Positions 60,838-64,000 of a stretch of 64,000 nt of DNA are shown here, piece by piece; the stretch's first letter is position 1, and every line of letters begins with the position of its first letter. A program made the translations under genes and the position numbers. The stretch covers positions 986,920 through 1,050,919 of the forward strand of contig CCFG01000017.1 in assembly GCA_000752215.1 (NCBI GenBank), in the 5' to 3' direction. A model generated the notes under the pieces. That model worked only from the letters and a program-made list of their open reading frames with translations, was not told where the DNA came from and searched no databases. Source of the DNA: a bacterium MS4. Lineage in GTDB: Bacteria > Bacillota > Clostridia > Oscillospirales > Acutalibacteraceae.

Positions 60838-62535
60838 TTAACCGATTCCCAAAGCACCGGGAGCCGTGTCCTTCAGCTTCTCCACCAGCGCCGTCGATTT
60901 CTCTTTATCCGCGCCCATAGCCGAAATGTAAATTTTTATTTTCGGTTCCGTCCCGCTGGGGCGTACCGTCAGCTTGCTCCCGTTTTCCAGCCGGTACTCC
61001 AGCACGTTGGATTTCGGCAGCAAAATATCGCTCATGGTGCCGCCGTCACACCGCTTTGAGGTTTTGTAGTCGCTCCAGCCGGCGACGCTGCATCCGGCGA
61101 CCTCCTTCGGCGCGTTTGCGCGCAGGTTCTCCATGATGCGGTCCATCTGGATCATCCCGTCCTCGCCCTCAAAGCCGAAGCTGACCTGGCTGTTTTCGTA
61201 GTAGCCGTATTTTTGATAAAGCGCGTCCATCGCGTCCACAAGGGTCATGCCCTTTTTACGGTAATCGTAAGCCATCTGGCAGATCAGCATACTGGCGTCC
61301 ACGGCGTCCTTGTCGCGGACATACCCGCCGGAAAGATAGCCGTAGCTCTCCTCGAAGCCGAAGATATAGCGGTCGGCTTCCCCGTCCTCTTCCAGCAGGG
61401 CAATCTGGTCGCCGATGTATTTAAATCCGGTCAGCACATGCCGCAGCTCGATTCCGTAGTCCTTTGCGACAGCTGCCGTCATGTCGGTGCTGACAATGGT
61501 GGTCACCGCCACGGGATTTTTGGGCATGGTACCGTTCTGCAGGCGGCCGCGGGCGATAAAGTCGAGCAGAAGCACGCCCACCTCATTGCCGCTCATCAGG
61601 ATGAATTTGCCGTGCTGGTTGACTGCGATTCCGCAGCGGTCGCAATCCGGATCGGTGGCAAGCAGCAGGTCCGGCTGTACCTTCTCGCAAAGGTCAAGCC
61701 CCTTTTGCAGCGCCTCTTTGATTTCCGGGTTCGGGAACGGGCAGGTGGCAAAGGTCCCGTCCGGGAATTCCTGCTCCGGTACGACGGCAACGTCCTTCAC
61801 GCCGATTTTGTCCAGAATCCGGGTAACGCAGACGCGCCCCGTCCCGTTCAGCGGGGTGTAGACCACCTTCAGCCCCTCGCATTTTTCCGTAAAGACCCGC
61901 TGTTTCATCACTTCTTCCAGGAAGGAATCAATCACTTCGTCCGAAATATAGCTGACGGTCCCCGCTTTTACGGCATCGTCGAAATTTACGCGCTTCACGT
62001 CGTCGAAAATATCAAGGCTGTTGATCTCACTTAAAACCTCGTCCGCCATTTCAAGGGCGATCTGGCAGCCGTCGCTGCCGTAAGCCTTGTACCCGTTGTA
62101 CTTGGCGGGGTTGTGGCTGGCGGTAATGCAGATGCCCGCGTCGCAGTGCAGATAACGCACCGCGTAAGAAAGCGTAGGGGTCGGGGAAAGCCACGGATAA
62201 ATATGCGCCTGAATCCCGTTCGCGGCCAGCACCGCCGCGCTTTCGCGCGCGAAAACGTCCGATTTGATGCGGCTGTCGTACGCGATCGCCACGGACGGCG
62301 ACTTTCCGTGCTTGTTCAGATAATTGGCAAGGCCCTGCGTCGCCTTGCGGACGGTATAAACATTCATCCGGTTGGTGCCCGCGCCGATCACGCCGCGCAG
62401 GCCGCCGGTGCCGAATTCCAGATTACGGTAGAAACGGTCGTTGATTTCTTCGGGCTGATTCTGAATTTTTTTCAGTTCTTCGGTTAAGTCCGGGTCGTCC
62501 AGCTTCGTATTGAGCCATCTTTCATATTCCGTCAT
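60838..62535 (-). CDS. pgcA: Phosphoglucomutase/phosphomannomutase
   Basis: A 565-residue alpha-D-phosphohexomutase interconverting glucose 1- and 6-phosphate. Seen: GTGGLRGVIGAGTNRMN near residue 43, catalytic phosphoserine loop CITASHNPAKYNGYK near 140, the metal loop ATDPDCDRCGIA near 300, sugar-binding FGFEESYGYLSGG near 395 and phosphate-binding VRPSGTEPKIK near 530. Length and order match Bacillus PgcA. ATG 62535 has GGAAAGGA about 9 bases upstream; the ATG at 62544 directly abuts that site. It supplies glucose 1-phosphate for cell-wall sugars. Confidence 0.96.
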   Translation of the reverse strand: MTEYERWLNTKLDDPDLTEELKKIQNQPEEINDRFYRNLEFGTGGLRGVIGAGTNRMNVYTVRKATQGLANYLNKHGKSPSVAIAYDSRIKSDVFARESAAVLAANGIQAHIYPWLSPTPTLSYAVRYLHCDAGICITASHNPAKYNGYKAYGSDGCQIALEMADEVLSEINSLDIFDDVKRVNFDDAVKAGTVSYISDEVIDSFLEEVMKQRVFTEKCEGLKVVYTPLNGTGRVCVTRILDKIGVKDVAVVPEQEFPDGTFATCPFPNPEIKEALQKGLDLCEKVQPDLLLATDPDCDRCGIAVNQHGKFILMSGNEVGVLLLDFIARGRLQNGTMPKNPVAVTTIVSTDMTAAVAKDYGIELRHVLTGFKYIGDQIALLEEDGEADRYIFGFEESYGYLSGGYVRDKDAVDASMLICQMAYDYRKKGMTLVDAMDALYQKYGYYENSQVSFGFEGEDGMIQMDRIMENLRANAPKEVAGCSVAGWSDYKTSKRCDGGTMSDILLPKSNVLEYRLENGSKLTVRPSGTEPKIKIYISAMGADKEKSTALVEKLKDTAPGALGIG

Positions 62536-62561
62536 GAAAAACATTCCTTTCCAAATATAGA

Positions 62562-62662
62562 AACTCCACCGCTTGCCTTTGCGGCAGCCCCCTCGGGGAA
62601 GCGGCTGATCCCCCGCCGTCCTCCGTGAGAGAGACGGCGCGCCCGGCGCGCCAAAGGGAGTT
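62562..62662. repeat. Interspersed repeat, degenerate copy R5
   Basis: AAACTCCACCGCTTGCC, CCCCCTCGGGGAAG, then GCGCGCCCGGCGCGCC and AAAGGGAGTT. These are the same modules as R1-R4 but eroded. It lies between pgcA and the phosphodiesterase gene. Confidence 0.6.
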
Positions 62663-62740
62663 GCTCCCGGCAGGTCGAAGCAGGGCTTTCAGCATTTCAT
62701 AATTCTCATTAAGATTACCATTTGTTCCGAAAAGTGTCAA

Positions 62741-63205
62741 TCAGATTTTCACGATATTTGTGACAACGCCATTCTCCGTAATATCGAGGATTCCGTAAGT
62801 GCCCCGGCTCCCGTTCAGGCTGCCGGGATTCATGATATAAAGCCCGTCCTCGTAATCCGTCATCGCGTAGTGGGTATGGCCGAACAAAAGGATATCCGCC
62901 TTGCTGCCGCGCGCCGCCTCGATTGCCGTATACAATCCGTATTTAACGTTATAGGTATAACCATGAGTATAGAAAATACGCTTGCCGGAAAGGGTGATTT
63001 CCCCGTCCACCGGCAGCGTGGAACCCCAGTCGCAGTTCCCGCGCACCAGAAGAAACATTTTTTCGGGGAAGCTGCTCTGGATTTCCTGCGCTTCCTCCGC
63101 CCCATCCCCCAGGTGGATGACCACCTCGGCGGTGGGCTGTTTTAATATTGCCTCGCGCAGGGCGTAAGCATCCCTGTGCGTGTCTGAAACCACTAAAATC
63201 CGCAT
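62741..63205 (-). CDS. YfcE/MJ0936-family metallophosphoesterase
   Basis: A 154-residue calcineurin-like phosphodiesterase. Metal motifs: VVSDTHRD (residues 5-12), HLGDGAEE (31-38), VRGNCDW near 54 (GNCD in place of GNHD, as usual in YfcE), and THG...LLFGHTHY near 108. YfcE-type enzymes hydrolyse phosphodiester model substrates; the natural substrate is unknown. ATG 63205 with CGGAGG 9 bases upstream. Convergent genes are absent; the small operon at 63288 is divergent. Confidence 0.92.
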   Translation of the reverse strand: MRILVVSDTHRDAYALREAILKQPTAEVVIHLGDGAEEAQEIQSSFPEKMFLLVRGNCDWGSTLPVDGEITLSGKRIFYTHGYTYNVKYGLYTAIEAARGSKADILLFGHTHYAMTDYEDGLYIMNPGSLNGSRGTYGILDITENGVVTNIVKI

Positions 63206-63287
63206 TTTAAAAAACCTCCGAATGGCGGCGGCTTTCCGCCGTCATATATGAAAGTCCCGCATCATACAATGATAGCGGGGTGATTGT

Positions 63288-63458
63288 ATGCCAAACAATG
63301 ATTCGCAAAAACAACTGTTGGAAAGCCTGATCAACCAGCTGAATCCGACGGACCGCAAGAAGCTGCAGGATGTCCTTTCCGACAAGACCGCTACGGAAAA
63401 AATACTCAGCACACCACAGGCTCAGGAACTTTTAAAGAAATTTTCGGGAGGAAAATAA
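63288..63458 (+). CDS. Very small conserved-looking protein, unknown (56 aa)
   Basis: A 56-residue soluble helical protein, MPNNDSQKQLLESLINQLNP at the start and LSTPQAQELLKKFSGGK at the end. ATG 63288 with GCGGGGTGATT upstream. Its stop is TAA at 63456-63458 and the next gene starts on the following base; the ribosome site of that gene (GGGAGGA) lies in the last codons of this one, so the two are tightly coupled. The helical pattern and the phrase 'LSDKTATEKILSTPQAQELL' look conserved rather than random, but I cannot name the family. Confidence 0.7.
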   Translation: MPNNDSQKQLLESLINQLNPTDRKKLQDVLSDKTATEKILSTPQAQELLKKFSGGK

Positions 63459-63824
63459 ATGGACGATCTTGCCGCTATGCTCGGTGAGCTGTTAAAAAGC
63501 CCGGGCGCCATGGATAAGCTCAAAGGGCTTGCCAGCGGCCTGTTGGGCGGTGCGGCGGCGGAGCCGGCGGCAGGCGGCGACGCTCCCCCACCGGAGCCGC
63601 CCGACGGCGGTTCTCCGCTCGGGATCGACGCCGATGCTCTGCAAATGATGACAAAAATCGCGCCGCTGCTTTCCAGCTTCCGACAGGAAGACGACAGCAC
63701 AAGGTTTCTGCACGCCCTGCGGCCCCTTCTCAGCGAGGAGCGTCAAAAAAAGCTTGATGAAGCCACCAAGCTTTTGCAGTTGATGAGGCTCCTTCCTCTT
63801 TTCAAAAGCAGCGGAATATTCTGA
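63459..63824 (+). CDS. Unknown helical protein (121 aa), second gene of small operon
   Basis: A 121-residue protein in three parts: an N-terminal amphipathic helix (LAAMLGELLKSPGAMDKLKG), a Gly/Ala/Pro-rich linker (about 30-50, AAAEPAAGGDAPPPEPPDGG) and a C-terminal helical domain (ALQMMTKIAPLLSSFRQEDD, then HALRPLLSEERQKKLDEATK). Hydrophobic helix faces suggest self-association or binding to the preceding 56-residue protein. ATG follows GGGAGGAAAATAA. No family recognised. Confidence 0.75.
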   Translation: MDDLAAMLGELLKSPGAMDKLKGLASGLLGGAAAEPAAGGDAPPPEPPDGGSPLGIDADALQMMTKIAPLLSSFRQEDDSTRFLHALRPLLSEERQKKLDEATKLLQLMRLLPLFKSSGIF

Positions 63825-63834
63825 GGTGTAAATC

Positions 63835-64000
63835 ATGGCTGACAATTATACTTATGATTTTCAGCGCCTGCAGCAGGACGCGATCCGCAGGGCGCGGGAA
63901 ATGCAGGCGAGAGCCCGGGTACCCGACCCGCCGCTGAACCAGGGCGCGCCCGGACCGCCGGCCGCACCCGCGGCGCAGCCTTCCACGGCCCCGCCACAGC
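63835..64000 (+). CDS. Proline-rich unknown protein, 5' part (runs off window)
   Basis: Starts ATG 63835 with GAGGTG 6 bases upstream, 10 bases after the preceding stop. The visible 55 residues begin MADNYTYDFQRLQQDAIRRA, a charged helix with RAREMQARARV, followed by a Pro/Ala-rich stretch. It continues past position 64000, so its function cannot be judged. Third gene of the same operon. Confidence 0.7.
   Translation, partial: MADNYTYDFQRLQQDAIRRAREMQARARVPDPPLNQGAPGPPAAPAAQPSTAPPQ

Overview
This window looks like a chromosomal segment of an anaerobic, motile, Gram-positive member of the Clostridia, most likely Oscillospiraceae (Ruminococcaceae). Base composition is moderately high in G+C. 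It has Firmicute-type housekeeping clusters (a darA-holB-ricT-trmN6-rsmI block, a class III fructose bisphosphatase, an LCP cell-wall ligase, a YfhO plus glycosyltransferase pair), anaerobe proteins (rubrerythrin, a 2[4Fe-4S] ferredoxin), strong AGGAGG ribosome binding sites with many TTG and GTG starts, and SigA promoters of the TTGACA-17-TATAAT type. No rRNA, tRNA, phage, IS transposase or CRISPR array was recognised. The genus is an inference.

Layout. 0-4 kb: 3' end of mfd, a SurA/PrsA-like lipoprotein, a small XRE regulator and an unknown propeller-like protein. 4-11 kb: Smr protein, GT2/YfhO pair, HD nucleotidase, LCP protein. 10.6-16.8 kb: a decarboxylase-like protein, then darA-holB-ricT, ferredoxin, trmN6-rsmI and a CAT-like acyltransferase. 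17.0 kb: a free-standing structured RNA of about 220 nt (6S-like). 17.5-21 kb: two paired unknown proteins, motAB behind a SigD-type promoter, rubrerythrin. 21-27.5 kb: ychF, tex, membrane acyltransferase, thioesterase, HAD phosphatase, and a TPP riboswitch with terminator controlling thiT. 28.5-32.1 kb: ilvB-ilvN-ilvC behind a large unassigned structured leader RNA. 33-34 kb: a gene-free kilobase with a second small-RNA candidate and a composite repeat. 34-38.5 kb: a chemoreceptor and a diguanylate cyclase. 48.8-53.5 kb: nucleobase permease, fbp and mutY. 53.8-64 kb: SDR, HAD, a KdpDE-like two-component pair, a malate/lactate dehydrogenase with malic enzyme, phosphoglucomutase, phosphodiesterase and a small unknown operon.

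The most unusual part is 38.9-48.7 kb, an AT-richer accessory island of small secreted and membrane proteins around an ECF sigma / anti-sigma operon. At least seven near-identical promoter-like elements (TGTAAC, 16-17 bases, CGTTA) lie in front of its genes on both strands. An eighth copy, with the same spacing, lies in frame inside the sigma gene itself. The island also holds decayed 3' fragments of three intact genes from this window (the anti-sigma gene, the permease gene and a small membrane gene) and repeated terminators. It therefore looks like a self-contained sigma regulon that has grown by local duplication.

Other leads are the ilvB leader RNA, the 6S-like RNA, the small RNA at 33.2 kb, two families of interspersed structured repeats, and a dehydrogenase annotated by family as lactate dehydrogenase that carries the malate-specifying arginine and sits next to malic enzyme. 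All database identities are from memory of families; no search was run.
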